A stretch of 64,000 nucleotides of DNA. It comes from Cellulomonas sp. Y8 (GTDB taxonomy: Bacteria > Actinomycetota > Actinomycetes > Actinomycetales > Cellulomonadaceae). The number at the start of each line of letters is the position of its first letter. The first letter of the stretch is position 1. The stretch covers positions 4,216,001 through 4,280,000 of the forward strand of contig NZ_CP041203.1 of assembly GCF_008033115.1 (NCBI RefSeq). Reading direction: 5' to 3'. Positions 52,143 through 61,648 of this stretch are shown here, one piece after another. The position numbers were made by a program, and so were the translations under genes. The notes below the pieces were generated by a model, which was not told the origin of the DNA, ran no database searches, and was given only the letters and a program-made list of their open reading frames with translations.

Positions 52143-53258
52143 GTGGCAGAGAGAACGCGGGGCTGGGTCGTCGGGCGCGTGGCGGGGACGCCGGTCGTCC
52201 TGAGCCCGAGCAGCCTGCTCGTGGTGGCGGTCATCGCCCTGGTGTTCGCCCCCTCCGTCCGGTACCGCGCGCCGGGCCTCGGCACCGGGTCGACCTACGT
52301 GGTGGCGCTCGTCGTCGGGCTGCTCCTCCTGCTGTCCGTCCTCGTCCACGAGCTCGCCCACGGCCTGACCGCCCGCGCCCGCGGCCTCCAGGTCCGCGAG
52401 TACGCCCTGACCCTGATCGGCGGCCACACCGCGTTCCACGGGCGGATCACGCCGTTCACCGAGGGGCTGGTCGCGGTCGTCGGCCCGATCGCGAACCTGG
52501 TGCTCGCCGGGGTCTTCTGGCTCGTCGCCGGCGTCGCGGACCCGTTCGGCCTCGCCGCGCTCGTGCTGTACGCCGCCGCGTACAGCAACGCCTTCGTCGG
52601 GCTGTTCAACCTCGTGCCCGGCCTGCCCCTCGACGGCGGCATGGTGCTCGAGTCGATCGTGTGGGGCGCGACGGGGGACCGGCGGCGCGGTGCGCTCGTC
52701 GCGGGCTGGGTCGGCCGGGTGTTCGCTGTGGGCTTCGCCGCCTGGGTGATCCTGCTGCCGATGGTGCGCGGCGGCAGCCCCGACCTGTGGGCCGTCGCCT
52801 GGGCGGCTCTCGTGGGCGCATTCCTGTGGTCGGGCGCCTCGGCGGCGATCCAGGGCGCCCGCGCCGGGCGGGCCGTCGACGCCGTGCACGTCGGCTCCGT
52901 CGGCACCCGCGCCGTCGGCGTCCCGGCGACCGCGGTGCTGGCCCAGGCCGACGCCGCCCGCGGGCAGACCGGTGCCGACGCCGTCGTGCTGCTCGCCCCC
53001 GACGGCCGCCCCGCGGCGTACGTCGACCCCCAGGCGGCCAACGCCGTCCCCGCCGCCGACCGGGCGCACGTCCCGCTCACCGCCGTCGCCGTCACGCTGC
53101 CCGCGGGGGCGGTCGTCGACGCCGCGCTGCGCGGGCCCGAGCTCGTCCAGGCGGTCGCCGCGGTGTCCCGGTTCTCGCCCGTCGCGGCCGCCGTCCGGGA
53201 CGGCCAGGTGGTCGCGCTCGTGCGCAGCGCGGACGTGGCGGCGGCGCTCCGCCCCTAG
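52143..53258 (+). CDS. Site-2 protease family membrane metalloprotease (M50, Rip3-like)
   Basis: 371 residues. Zinc motif HELAHG at about residues 69-74 in the second hydrophobic segment; the third ligand is in NLVPGLPLDGGMVLE. Six hydrophobic spans are followed by a C-terminal soluble part with degenerate CBS-like repeats (VPATAVLAQADAARGQTGADAVVLL). Intramembrane cleavage of a membrane-bound regulator or lipoprotein signal is the usual role. Divergent from the RecB-like gene and 11 bases upstream of trmI, in the conserved actinobacterial order. Confidence 0.9.
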   Translation: MAERTRGWVVGRVAGTPVVLSPSSLLVVAVIALVFAPSVRYRAPGLGTGSTYVVALVVGLLLLLSVLVHELAHGLTARARGLQVREYALTLIGGHTAFHGRITPFTEGLVAVVGPIANLVLAGVFWLVAGVADPFGLAALVLYAAAYSNAFVGLFNLVPGLPLDGGMVLESIVWGATGDRRRGALVAGWVGRVFAVGFAAWVILLPMVRGGSPDLWAVAWAALVGAFLWSGASAAIQGARAGRAVDAVHVGSVGTRAVGVPATAVLAQADAARGQTGADAVVLLAPDGRPAAYVDPQAANAVPAADRAHVPLTAVAVTLPAGAVVDAALRGPELVQAVAAVSRFSPVAAAVRDGQVVALVRSADVAAALRP

Positions 53259-53269
53259 GATCGACCCCC
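53256..53269 (+). promoter_or_regulatory. Leaderless-type promoter, -10 TAGGAT, trmI
   Basis: TAGGAT overlaps the stop of the site-2 protease gene and ends eight bases before the GTG at 53270. Confidence 0.45.
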
Positions 53270-54343
53270 GTGACCGAGCAGACCCCCGCGCCCGAGCCCG
53301 CCGCCGCCCCCACGCCGACGGGCGCCGACCAGCGCCGCGGCCTGCTCCGGGTGGGGGAGCGCGTCCAGCTGACCGACCCGCGCGGCCGTCTGCACACGAT
53401 CACGCTCGCGCCCGGCGCGACGTTCCACACGCACAAGGGCTACTTCCGGCACGAGGAGCTCATCGGCGCGCCCGAGGGCACGACCGTGACGAGCAGCGGT
53501 GGCGTCGAGTACCTCGCGCTGCGCCCGCTGCTCAGCGACTACACCCTGTCCATGCCGCGCGGCGCGGCCGTCGTCTACCCGAAGGACGCCGGTCAGATCG
53601 TCGCCATGGCGGACATCTACCCGGGCGCCCGCGTCGTCGAGGCCGGCGTCGGCTCCGGCGCGCTCACGATGTCCCTGCTGCGCGCGGTCGGCGACGGCGG
53701 CCGGCTGCACTCCATCGAGCGGCGCGAGGACTTCGCCGCGATCGCCCGCGGCAACGTGGAGACCTTCTTCGGCGGCCCGCACCCCGCGTGGCGGCTGTCC
53801 GTCGGCGACCTGTCCGACGTGCTGCCCCTCGCCGAGGCGCCGGGGGAGGTCGACCGCGTCGTCCTCGACATGCTGGCGCCCTGGGAGAACCTCGACGCCG
53901 TCGCCACCGCCCTCGCCCCGGGCGGTGTGCTCATCGCCTACGTCGCCACCGCGACCCAGCTCTCCCGGCTCGCCGAGGACGTGCGCGCCGACGGCCGGTA
54001 CACCGAGCCGCAGGCGTGGGAGTCGATGGTCCGCGGCTGGCACCTCGAGGGCCTGGCCGTCCGCCCGCAGCACCGGATGATCGGCCACACCGGCTTCCTG
54101 CTCACCACCCGCCGGCTCGCCGACGGCGTCCTGCCGCCGCTGCGCAAGCGCCGCCCCGCCAAGGGCTCCCAGCCGGGCGAGGCCGCGCTCGTCGACGAGG
54201 TCGGCGACGTCGTGACCAGCAGGTCCTTCCAGGAGGTGCCCGACGCCGAGTGGACCCCCGAGGCCCTCGGCGAGCGCGCCGTCTCCGACAAGAAGGTGCG
54301 CAAGGTCCGCCGCGACGTCGGCCAGGCACCCGAGGCCGACTGA
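53270..54343 (+). CDS. trmI: tRNA (adenine(58)-N1)-methyltransferase TrmI
   Basis: SAM-dependent enzyme that makes m1A58 in the T-loop of tRNA, homotetrameric; 357 residues. N-terminal beta domain (HTHKGYFRHEELIG), then VYPKDAGQIVAMADIYPGARVVEAGVGSGALTMSLLRAVG with the SAM-binding GVGSGALT, and VDRVVLDMLAPWENL (catalytic Asp region). C-terminal extension of about 70 residues is Arg/Lys-rich. It precedes the proteasomal ATPase gene, as in mycobacteria. Confidence 0.95.
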   Translation: MTEQTPAPEPAAAPTPTGADQRRGLLRVGERVQLTDPRGRLHTITLAPGATFHTHKGYFRHEELIGAPEGTTVTSSGGVEYLALRPLLSDYTLSMPRGAAVVYPKDAGQIVAMADIYPGARVVEAGVGSGALTMSLLRAVGDGGRLHSIERREDFAAIARGNVETFFGGPHPAWRLSVGDLSDVLPLAEAPGEVDRVVLDMLAPWENLDAVATALAPGGVLIAYVATATQLSRLAEDVRADGRYTEPQAWESMVRGWHLEGLAVRPQHRMIGHTGFLLTTRRLADGVLPPLRKRRPAKGSQPGEAALVDEVGDVVTSRSFQEVPDAEWTPEALGERAVSDKKVRKVRRDVGQAPEAD

Positions 54344-54455
54344 CCCGGCACCGCCGCGGCGGGGCGTCCCGGCTGCGATTGACACGTGTGGTTAGGGTCT
54401 CCCCACGACAGCCCCACAGCGCCGTGAGGTCGACCCGCGATCGGAGGTACCGGCG

Positions 54456-56084
54456 ATGACGGAACCGACAGCCCGCGACCTGCAGCGCGAGCTCGCGCTC
54501 CTGGCCGCCAAGAACGAGCGGATGTCCGACGCGCTCGTGGCGGCGCGCGACCAGATCATCGAGCTCAAGCGGCAGATCGACGACCTCGCGAAGCCCCCGG
54601 GCACGTTCGCGACGTTCCTCGCCGCGCGCGAGGACGGCACCGTCGACGTGGTGTCCGCGGGCCGCAAGATGCACGTCGGCGCCAGCCCCGCCATCGACGT
54701 CCACCGGCTGCGGCCGGGCCAGGAGGTCATGCTCAACGAGGCGCTCACCGTCGTCGAGGCCGGCGGCTACGAGCAGGTCGGCGAGCTCGTCACGGTCAAG
54801 GAGCTCATCGGGCGCGAGCGCGCGCTCGTCGTCGGGCGCGGCGACGAGGAGCGCGTCGTGCGCCTCGCCGGCCAGGTGCTGGACGGCTCCGTCCGCGTGG
54901 GCGACGCCCTCACCGTCGAGGCCCGCAGCGGCTTCGTGTTCGAGCGCGTCCCGCGGGCCGAGGTCGAGGACCTCGTGCTCGAGGAGGTCCCGGACATCGA
55001 CTACGCCGACATCGGCGGCCTCGGCCCGCAGATCGAGCAGATCCGCGACGCCGTCGAGCTGCCCTTCCTGCACCCGGACCTGTTCCGCGAGCACGGCCTC
55101 AAGCCGCCGAAGGGCGTCCTGCTCTACGGGCCGCCCGGGTGCGGCAAGACCCTCATCGCCAAGGCCGTCGCGCACTCGCTCGCCGCGACGTCCGCCCGCG
55201 CCCGCGGCGAGGAGGTCACCGAGGCCAAGTCGTACTTCCTCAACGTCAAGGGCCCCGAGCTGCTCAACAAGTACGTCGGCGAGACCGAGCGGCACATCCG
55301 GCTGATCTTCTCCCGGGCGCGGGAGAAGGCCTCGCAGGGGCACCCCGTCGTGGTGTTCTTCGACGAGATGGAGTCGCTGTTCCGCACCCGCGGCACCGGC
55401 GTGTCCAGCGACGTCGAGACCACGATCGTCCCGCAGCTCCTCGCCGAGATCGACGGCGTCGAGCGCCTGGAGAACGTCATCGTCATCGGCGCCTCCAACC
55501 GTGAGGACATGATCGACCCGGCCATCCTGCGGCCCGGCCGCCTCGACGTGAAGATCAAGATCGAGCGCCCCGACGCCGAGGGTGCGCGCGAGATCTTCGC
55601 CAAGTACCTCACCCCGGACCTGCCGATCCACGCCGACGACCTCGCGGAGCACCACGGCTCCACCGCCGCGGCCGTCGACGCGATGATCGCCCGGGCCGTC
55701 GAGCGGATGTACTCCGAGAACGAGGAGAACCGGTTCCTCGAGGTCACCTACGCGAGCGGCGACAAGGAGGTCCTGTACTTCAAGGACTTCAACTCCGGCG
55801 CGATGATCCAGAACGTCGTCGACCGCGCGAAGAAGTCGGCGATCAAGGACCTCCTCGCGACCGGCCAGCGCGGGCTCCGCGTCGAGCACGTGCTCACCGC
55901 GTGCGTCGACGAGTTCAAGGAGAACGAGGACCTGCCGAACACCACCAACCCCGACGACTGGGCGCGCATCTCCGGCAAGAAGGGGGAGCGCATCGTGTTC
56001 ATCCGCACGATCGTCCAGGACAAGAAGGGCGAGGAGGCCTCGCGCCGCATCGAGAACGTGCAGAGCACGGGGCAGTACCTGTAG
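54456..56084 (+). CDS. arc: Proteasome-associated AAA ATPase (ARC / Mpa)
   Basis: Hexameric unfoldase that takes up pupylated proteins and feeds the 20S core; 542 residues. N-terminal coiled coil ([32 protein letters not shown] in pieces, about residues 9-45) binds Pup; two OB domains follow; the AAA module has Walker A GPPGCGKT (225-232) and Walker B VVFFDEME (Asp303, Glu304). The C-terminus ends in GQYL, the tail that docks into the alpha ring. A ribosome site GGAGG lies before the ATG, and a good hairpin follows the stop. Confidence 0.97.
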   Translation: MTEPTARDLQRELALLAAKNERMSDALVAARDQIIELKRQIDDLAKPPGTFATFLAAREDGTVDVVSAGRKMHVGASPAIDVHRLRPGQEVMLNEALTVVEAGGYEQVGELVTVKELIGRERALVVGRGDEERVVRLAGQVLDGSVRVGDALTVEARSGFVFERVPRAEVEDLVLEEVPDIDYADIGGLGPQIEQIRDAVELPFLHPDLFREHGLKPPKGVLLYGPPGCGKTLIAKAVAHSLAATSARARGEEVTEAKSYFLNVKGPELLNKYVGETERHIRLIFSRAREKASQGHPVVVFFDEMESLFRTRGTGVSSDVETTIVPQLLAEIDGVERLENVIVIGASNREDMIDPAILRPGRLDVKIKIERPDAEGAREIFAKYLTPDLPIHADDLAEHHGSTAAAVDAMIARAVERMYSENEENRFLEVTYASGDKEVLYFKDFNSGAMIQNVVDRAKKSAIKDLLATGQRGLRVEHVLTACVDEFKENEDLPNTTNPDDWARISGKKGERIVFIRTIVQDKKGEEASRRIENVQSTGQYL

Positions 56085-56109
56085 CGGTCCGCGTCCACGC
56101 GCCGACCGG

Positions 56110-56137
56110 GGCCCGCCGTCGACTCAGACGGCGGGCC
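56110..56137 (+). terminator. Intrinsic terminator after arc
   Basis: Perfect 11-bp stem GGCCCGCCGTC / GACGGCGGGCC with a six-base loop, then TTGCTC, 25 bases after the stop. It separates arc from the inserted DUF4956-VTC module. Confidence 0.75.
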
Positions 56138-56225
56138 TTGCTCGTGCACAGGGACCCCACAGCACCGCGCGGCTTGATGGATGCACCCGGTTCACCGGGC
56201 GTTCATCCCGACCCGCGAGGTGCCC

Positions 56226-56912
56226 ATGCCTGCCGCCGTCCTGTTCGCCGCCGATCTCGTCGCGATCGCCGTCCTGACCTTCGCCCTGTACTTCCCCCGG
56301 CACCGCCGGCGCGACCTCGTCGTCGCGTTCCTCGGCGTCAACGTCGGCGTCCTCGCCGTCGCCGGCGCCCTGTCGACGAGCACCGTCGGCGCGGGGCTCG
56401 GGCTCGGCCTGTTCGGCGTCCTGTCGATCATCCGGCTGCGGTCCTCCGAGATCGACCAGCGCGAGGTCGCGTACTACTTCGCGGCCCTGGCGCTCGGGCT
56501 GATCGGCGGGCTCGGCTCGTCCCTCGGGACGCTGGCGCTCGTGCTCATGGCGATGGTCCTGGTCGCCCTCTACGTCGGCGACCACCCCCGGCTGCTGCGC
56601 GGGTACCGGCAGCAGGTCGTCGTCGTCGACCGGGCGTTCGGCGACCACGCCGCCCTCGTCGCGCACCTCGAGCAGCTGCTCGGCGCGGAGGTGCACGGCG
56701 CGACCGTCCAGCGGCTCGACCTCGTCGACGACACCACCGTCGTGGACGTGCGGTACGCCGCGCTGCCCACCGGTGCGCAGGGCGGGACGGGCCCGCGGGC
56801 CCGGACGGGGGCGACGCCGTCCGAGCGCCGCGGGGGCGCTGCGCCCGCGCGCTCCGCGCCCGCCGACGACCCGGCGCGGGCCGGGGCGGCGCTGTCCGGG
56901 GCCGCACGATGA
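56226..56912 (+). CDS. DUF4956 domain-containing membrane protein
   Basis: 228 residues. Four hydrophobic helices in the first ~125 residues (LFAADLVAIAVLTFALYF; VVAFLGVNVGVLAVAGAL; GLGLGLFGVLSIIRLRSSEIDQREVAYYF; GTLALVLMAMVLVALYV), with the family block FGVLSIIRLRSSEIDQREVAYYF, then a cytosolic ferredoxin-like part and a low-complexity tail. DUF4956 proteins are encoded beside VTC-type polyphosphate polymerases, as here (four-base ATGA overlap with the next gene). Probably a membrane partner of that enzyme. Confidence 0.85.
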   Translation: MPAAVLFAADLVAIAVLTFALYFPRHRRRDLVVAFLGVNVGVLAVAGALSTSTVGAGLGLGLFGVLSIIRLRSSEIDQREVAYYFAALALGLIGGLGSSLGTLALVLMAMVLVALYVGDHPRLLRGYRQQVVVVDRAFGDHAALVAHLEQLLGAEVHGATVQRLDLVDDTTVVDVRYAALPTGAQGGTGPRARTGATPSERRGGAAPARSAPADDPARAGAALSGAAR

Positions 56913-57775
56913 CCGGCACCGGGCCCGAGGTCGCGGACGAAGCCGTGCCCGCCCTGGACGCGTCACGGGTCCCGCGCACCGCGGCCGGCGTCCTGCCCGG
57001 CGTCACCACCTTGGACCTCGCCGGCCTCTCGCACCTCCCCGCGATCGACCTCGACGAGCTCCAGGCCACCGCCGCGCTCCAGACGCGGGTCGACCGCAAG
57101 TACGTCCTCCCGCTCGCCGCCCTGCCCACGCTCGTCGCCGCCCTGCCGGCCAGCACCCGCCGGCTCGTCATCGCCGGGCGGGACGACTTCGGGTACGAGT
57201 CGGTGTACTTCGACACCCCGGACCTCGACGCGTTCCACCTCGCCGCGGGCCGCCGGCGCCGCCGGTACAAGGTCCGCACCCGCACCTACACCGACACCGG
57301 CGGCTGCTGGCTCGAGGTCAAGACCCGCGGGCCCCGCGGCACCACCGTCAAGGACCGCCGCGAGCACGACGTCCGCGCCCGCGACGACGTCGGCGACGCG
57401 CTCGGCTTCGTCGTCGGCACCCTGCGCGCCCACGGCGTCGACCTGCCGCCCGCCGGGGACGGCGCCGAGCCGCTGCTCGCGCCGACCCTCACCACGCAGT
57501 ACCGGCGCCGGACCCTGCACCTCCCGGACGGCGCCCGGCTGACCGTCGACACGGGGCTGGCGTGGCTGGGCGCCCGGTCCGTCGCGGCCGTCCCCGGGCA
57601 CGCCGTCGTCGAGACCAAGAGCGTCGCCGGGGCGTCCGCCGCCGACCGCGCCCTGTGGGCCCTCGGCCACCGGCCCAGCCGCATCTCCAAGTACGCCACC
57701 GGGCTGGTCGTCCTCGACCCCGCCCTCGGCGGCCGGCCGTGGCGACGCACCCTGCGCCGCACGCTCGCCGCCTGA
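56909..57775 (+). CDS. VTC domain polyphosphate polymerase
   Basis: 288 residues with a CYTH/TTM-type tunnel fold related to yeast Vtc4: LQTRVDRKYVLPLAALPTLVAAL, YESVYFDTPDLDAFHLAAGRRRRRYKVRTRTYTDTG, WLEVKTRGPRGTTVKDRREHD, LTTQYRRRTLHL and VVETKSVAG carry the basic and acidic tunnel residues (Arg/Lys on strands, Glu in LEVKT and VETKS). Makes polyphosphate from ATP in yeast; in bacteria the product is presumed. It is coupled to the DUF4956 gene. Confidence 0.88.
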   Translation: MTGTGPEVADEAVPALDASRVPRTAAGVLPGVTTLDLAGLSHLPAIDLDELQATAALQTRVDRKYVLPLAALPTLVAALPASTRRLVIAGRDDFGYESVYFDTPDLDAFHLAAGRRRRRYKVRTRTYTDTGGCWLEVKTRGPRGTTVKDRREHDVRARDDVGDALGFVVGTLRAHGVDLPPAGDGAEPLLAPTLTTQYRRRTLHLPDGARLTVDTGLAWLGARSVAAVPGHAVVETKSVAGASAADRALWALGHRPSRISKYATGLVVLDPALGGRPWRRTLRRTLAA

Positions 57776-57825
57776 CCCGCCTGACCCGCCTGACCCGCCG
57801 GGTCGGCCCCGCGCGGGGCCGACCC
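57771..57825 (+). terminator. Tandem 9-base repeat and strong hairpin between VTC and lipoprotein genes
   Basis: Three copies of GCCTGACCC start in the VTC stop codon region, followed by a perfect 11-bp stem GGGTCGGCCCC / GGGGCCGACCC with a GCGC loop (57800-57825). May terminate or dampen transcription into the next gene. Confidence 0.55.
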
Positions 57826-57876
57826 TCGCGACCCACGACCACCACCACGACCCCGATCCCCACCCAGGAGCCCACC

Positions 57877-59742
57877 GTGCGCCGACCCCGCCACGTGATC
57901 ACCGCCCTCGCAGCCCCCGCCGTCCTGCTCAGCCTGCTGCTCACCGGCTGCACCGCCGACGCCGTGGCCGGCACGGGCTCCGGCTCGTCCGAGGCCGCCG
58001 GCACGACCAGCACCACCGTCACCGACGTCGCCGCGGGGGCCACCGCAGAGGAGGTGCTCGCCGCGAACGCGGACGTGCACGAGATCGCGGACGCCGGCAC
58101 CGCCACCGGCACGATCACGCTCGACGGCGGCACCGCCACGTCCGACGCCGAGGGCGTCACGGTCGACGGGTCCGTCGTCACGATCACCGCCGGCGGCACC
58201 TACACGGTCACCGGCACCCTCGACGACGGCCAGGTCGTCGTCGACGCCGGCGACGCCGTCGTGCACCTCGTGCTGGACGGCGCGGACCTCACCTCGTCCA
58301 CCGGCAGCCCGCTCGTGATCAGCAGCGCGGGCTCCGCGGTGGTCGAGCTGGCCGACGGCTCCAGCAACGCGCTGACCGACGCCGCGACCTACGCCGACGC
58401 CGATGCCGAGGACGCGCCGAACGCCGCCCTCTTCAGCACCGCGGACCTCACGATCACCGGGGGCGGCGCGCTCACCGTCACCGGCAACGCGAACGACGGC
58501 ATCGCGTCGAAGGACGGCCTGGTGATCGAGTCCGGGCGGATCACCGTCGACGCCGTGGACGACGGCATCCGCGGCAAGGACTACCTCGTCGTCTCCGGCG
58601 GCACCCTCGACGTCACCGCGGGGGGCGACGGCCTGAAGTCGGACGACGACAGCGACGCGTCCGAGGGGTTCGTCGTCCTCTCCGGCGGCGACCTGACCGT
58701 CGCGGCCGACGGCGACGGCGTCGACGCCGAGACCGATGTCGTGGTCACCGGCGGCACCCTCGACGTCACCGCGGGCGGCGGCAGCGGCACCGAGCCGACC
58801 GACGACACCTCCACCAAGGGCGTCAAGGGCTCGGCGAGCGTCGTCGTCGGCGGCGGCACGGTCACCGTCGACTCCTCGGACGACGCCGTGCACTCCAACG
58901 GCATCGTGTCGATCACCGACGGGGACCTGACCCTGTCCAGCGGCGACGACGGCGTGCACGCCGACGCGGCCCTCGACGTCACCGGCGGCTCGGTCGACGT
59001 GCGCACCTCGTACGAGGGCCTGGAGGCCGAGGCGATCACCCTCGCCGGCGGGGACATCACCGTCGTGGCCTCGGACGACGGGATCAACGCCGCGAGCAGC
59101 GCCACGGGCTCCACCGAGGACGCCCAGGGCGACTGGGCCGGACCCGGCGGCGAGTCCGCGGGGACCGCCAGCCTCACGATCACCGGCGGCACCGTCGCGG
59201 TCGACGCGGGTGGCGACGGCCTGGACGCCAACGGCACCCTCACGATGTCCGGCGGCACCGTCGTCGTGAACGGGCCGACGAACGACGGCAACGGCGCGAT
59301 CGACGCCGACAGCACCCCGTCCGTCACCGGCGGCACCCTCGTCGCCGCGGGCTCCTCCGGCATGGCCATGGCGCCGGGCACCGACGGGCAGGGCTGGGTG
59401 TCCGCGACGTTCGACAGCGCGCAGGCCGCGGGCACCACCCTCGCGGTGGTCGACGCCGACGGCACCGTCGTCGCGACCTTCACGCCGACGAAGCCGATCA
59501 TCTCGCTCGTCGTCTCGGCCGCCGGCCTCACGGCGGGGGAGCAGTACACCGTCGTCTCGGGTGCCACCGCGACCGGCGACGCGGTCGACGGCTACACCGC
59601 GTCGGGCGACGCCGCGGCTGCGACCGAGGTGCTCACCGTCACCGCGGGCGAGCACACGGCCGGGATGGGCGGCGGCGGCCAGCCGGGTGGCGGGCAGGGC
59701 GCCGGCGGCCAGAGCGGCGGCCGGCCGGGCGGCAACGGCTGA
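57877..59742 (+). CDS. Carbohydrate-binding domain-containing lipoprotein (Cthe_2159 / DUF4353 type)
   Basis: 621 residues. Lipobox LTGC with Cys at residue 25, then a polysaccharide-lyase-like right-handed beta-helix: repeating NxDGI/GDG coils such as GNANDGIASKDGLVIESG, DAVDDGIRGKDYLVVSGG, GGDGLKSDDD, SSDDAVHSNGIVSITDG, SGDDGVHADAALDVTGG, ASDDGINAAS and GGDGLDANGTLTMSGG. The Asp residues at each turn resemble the calcium sites of Cthe_2159, which binds acidic polysaccharide. C-terminus is a Gly/Gln-rich tail. GTG start with CAGGAG site. Third member of the DUF4956-VTC module. Confidence 0.87.
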   Translation: MRRPRHVITALAAPAVLLSLLLTGCTADAVAGTGSGSSEAAGTTSTTVTDVAAGATAEEVLAANADVHEIADAGTATGTITLDGGTATSDAEGVTVDGSVVTITAGGTYTVTGTLDDGQVVVDAGDAVVHLVLDGADLTSSTGSPLVISSAGSAVVELADGSSNALTDAATYADADAEDAPNAALFSTADLTITGGGALTVTGNANDGIASKDGLVIESGRITVDAVDDGIRGKDYLVVSGGTLDVTAGGDGLKSDDDSDASEGFVVLSGGDLTVAADGDGVDAETDVVVTGGTLDVTAGGGSGTEPTDDTSTKGVKGSASVVVGGGTVTVDSSDDAVHSNGIVSITDGDLTLSSGDDGVHADAALDVTGGSVDVRTSYEGLEAEAITLAGGDITVVASDDGINAASSATGSTEDAQGDWAGPGGESAGTASLTITGGTVAVDAGGDGLDANGTLTMSGGTVVVNGPTNDGNGAIDADSTPSVTGGTLVAAGSSGMAMAPGTDGQGWVSATFDSAQAAGTTLAVVDADGTVVATFTPTKPIISLVVSAAGLTAGEQYTVVSGATATGDAVDGYTASGDAAAATEVLTVTAGEHTAGMGGGGQPGGGQGAGGQSGGRPGGNG

Positions 59743-59754
59743 CCCGACCGGAGC

Positions 59755-59816
59755 CGCGGGTGGATCCCTCCGCACGGACACGCCCGGGCGTGGGGGTGCG
59801 GAGGGATCCACCCGCG
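59755..59816. terminator. Long nested hairpin before dop
   Basis: Arms of 21 bases (59755-59775 and 59796-59816) are exact reverse complements, beginning CGCGGGTGGATCC. The 20-base loop holds a second palindrome, CACGCCCGGGCGTG. It begins 12 bases after the lipoprotein stop. Probably a strong terminator; length and perfection are unusual. Confidence 0.7.
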
Positions 59817-59845
59817 CGCGGCGTCGCCGACCACCGGCCCCGACA

Positions 59846-59858
59846 TAGGGTGGGCCGC
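59846..59858 (+). promoter_or_regulatory. Leaderless-type promoter, -10 TAGGGT, dop
   Basis: TAGGGT ends seven bases before the GTG at 59859 and lies just past the long hairpin, so dop has its own promoter. Confidence 0.5.
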
Positions 59859-61514
59859 GTGACCGTGCGCCGCGTGATGGGGATCGAGACCGAGTACGGC
59901 GTGCTGCAGCCCGGCCGCCCGACCGCCAACCCGATGCTGCTGTCCAGCCACGTCGTCGCCGTGCACGCCGCGGCCCGCCAGGGCGGTCGCGCCAAGGCCC
60001 GGTGGGACTACGACGACGAGGACCCCCTGCAGGACGCCCGCGGCTTCCACCTGCAGCGGGCCGCCGCGCACCCGTCCCTGCTCACCGACGACCCCGCCCG
60101 CCCGGCCCCCTCCGGTGACGGTGCCGCACCCGACGGCGCCGCCCCCGGCACCTCGGCCGACGGCCCGCAGGAGGTCGCCCGGTCGCTCGTCGAGGAGTAC
60201 GAGGACCCGGGCGCGGCCAACGTCATCCTCACCAACGGCGCCCGGCTGTACGTCGACCACGCGCACCCCGAGTACTCCTCGCCCGAGGTCACCAACCCCC
60301 TGGACGCCGTCCGGTGGGACCGCGCGGGGGAGCTCGTCATGCTCGCCTCCGTCCGCGCGCTGGCGTCCACCCCGGCCCTGCCCGACGTCGCGCTGTACAA
60401 GAACAACGTCGACGGCAAGGGCGCCACCTACGGCACCCACGAGAACTTCCTCGTCGAACGGTCCGTCCCCTTCGTCGACCTGGCCGCGCGGCTCACCCCG
60501 TTCCTCGTCACCCGGCAGGTCTTCACCGGCGCCGGCCGCGTCGGCATCGGCCAGCGCGGCGAGGAGGCCGGCTTCCAGCTCTCCCAGCGCGCCGACTACA
60601 TGGAGGCGGAGGTCGGCCTCGAGACCACCCTGCGCCGCCCCATCGTCAACACCCGCGACGAGCCGCACGCCGACCCCGACAAGTGGCGGCGGCTGCACGT
60701 CATCATCGGCGACGCCAACCAGCTCGAGGTCCCGACCTACCTCAAGCTCGGCACGACCTCCCTCGTCCTGTGGCTGATCGAGCGCATCGCCGACGGCTCC
60801 GCCGCCGACCTCGGCCGCACCCTCGACCGCCTCGCCCTGGCCGACCCCGTGGGCTCCGTCCACGCCGTCAGCCACGACCTCACCCTGACCCGGAGGCTGC
60901 ACCTCGCCGACGGTCGGCTGCTCACCGCGATCGAGGTCCAGCAGGAGTACCTGGCCGCCGTGCGGACCGCCCTCGGTCGCGCCGCCGTCGGCGGCGACGG
61001 CCCCGACGCGCAGACCGCCGACGTCCTCGCCCGGTGGGGCTCCCTGCTCGACCGGCTCGCCACCGACCCGGCGTCGTGCGCCCGCGAGGTCGAGTGGCTC
61101 GCCAAGATGCGGCTCCTCGAGGGCCTGCGCCGCCGCGACCACCTCGACTGGGACCACCCGCGCCTCGCCGCCGTCGACCTCCAGTGGTCCGACGTGCGCC
61201 CCGAGCGCGGGCTCTACCACCGGCTCGTCGACGCCGGCGCCGTCGAGCGCCTCGTCACCGACGAGGCCGTGCGCGCCGCCGTCACCGCCCCGCCCGAGGA
61301 CACCCGCGCGTACTTCCGCGGCCGCACCATCGCCCGGTTCGGCGCCCACGTCTCCGCGGCCAGCTGGGACTCCGTCGTCTTCGACGTCCCCGGCGCGCCC
61401 ACCCTCCAGCGCGTGCCCATGCGGGACCCGCTGCGCGGCACACGGGCCCACGTCGAGACCCTGCTCGAGACCTCCCCGGACGTCGCGAGCCTCCTGGCGG
61501 CCCTCGGTTCCTGA
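59859..61514 (+). CDS. dop: Pup deamidase/depupylase Dop
   Basis: Glutamine-synthetase-like enzyme that deamidates the C-terminal Gln of Pup and removes Pup from substrates; 551 residues. MGIETEYGVLQPG at the N-terminus holds the Mg/ATP-binding Glu; HPEYSSPEVTNPLDAVRWDRAGE, KNNVDGKGATYGTHENFL and FTGAGRVGIGQRGEEAGFQLSQRADY are Dop motifs. The loop of about residues 80-107, Asp/Pro/Gly/Ala-rich, is the Dop-specific insertion absent from PafA. The window's Pup ends in Gln, so this enzyme is needed before ligation. Confidence 0.96.
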   Translation: MTVRRVMGIETEYGVLQPGRPTANPMLLSSHVVAVHAAARQGGRAKARWDYDDEDPLQDARGFHLQRAAAHPSLLTDDPARPAPSGDGAAPDGAAPGTSADGPQEVARSLVEEYEDPGAANVILTNGARLYVDHAHPEYSSPEVTNPLDAVRWDRAGELVMLASVRALASTPALPDVALYKNNVDGKGATYGTHENFLVERSVPFVDLAARLTPFLVTRQVFTGAGRVGIGQRGEEAGFQLSQRADYMEAEVGLETTLRRPIVNTRDEPHADPDKWRRLHVIIGDANQLEVPTYLKLGTTSLVLWLIERIADGSAADLGRTLDRLALADPVGSVHAVSHDLTLTRRLHLADGRLLTAIEVQQEYLAAVRTALGRAAVGGDGPDAQTADVLARWGSLLDRLATDPASCAREVEWLAKMRLLEGLRRRDHLDWDHPRLAAVDLQWSDVRPERGLYHRLVDAGAVERLVTDEAVRAAVTAPPEDTRAYFRGRTIARFGAHVSAASWDSVVFDVPGAPTLQRVPMRDPLRGTRAHVETLLETSPDVASLLAALGS

Positions 61515-61648
61515 CCTGCCGCGGCGCGCGGCGCCGCGACGCGCCCGGCCCCCACGGGAATGCGCGCCGACCAGGGCCTAGGGTGGTGGCACTGCGGGTC
61601 GCACGCCCAGCGCGCGCGGCCCGTGCCCGACTACCGCCGGAGGTGCAC

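Noticed and set aside
54379-54398. TTGACA and TAGGGT upstream of arc as a -35/-10 pair
   Set aside because: Only eight bases separate them, far too few. TAGGGT alone may be a -10 box.
57771-57797. CRISPR-like or minisatellite repeat
   Set aside because: Three copies of a nine-base unit only, with no spacers.
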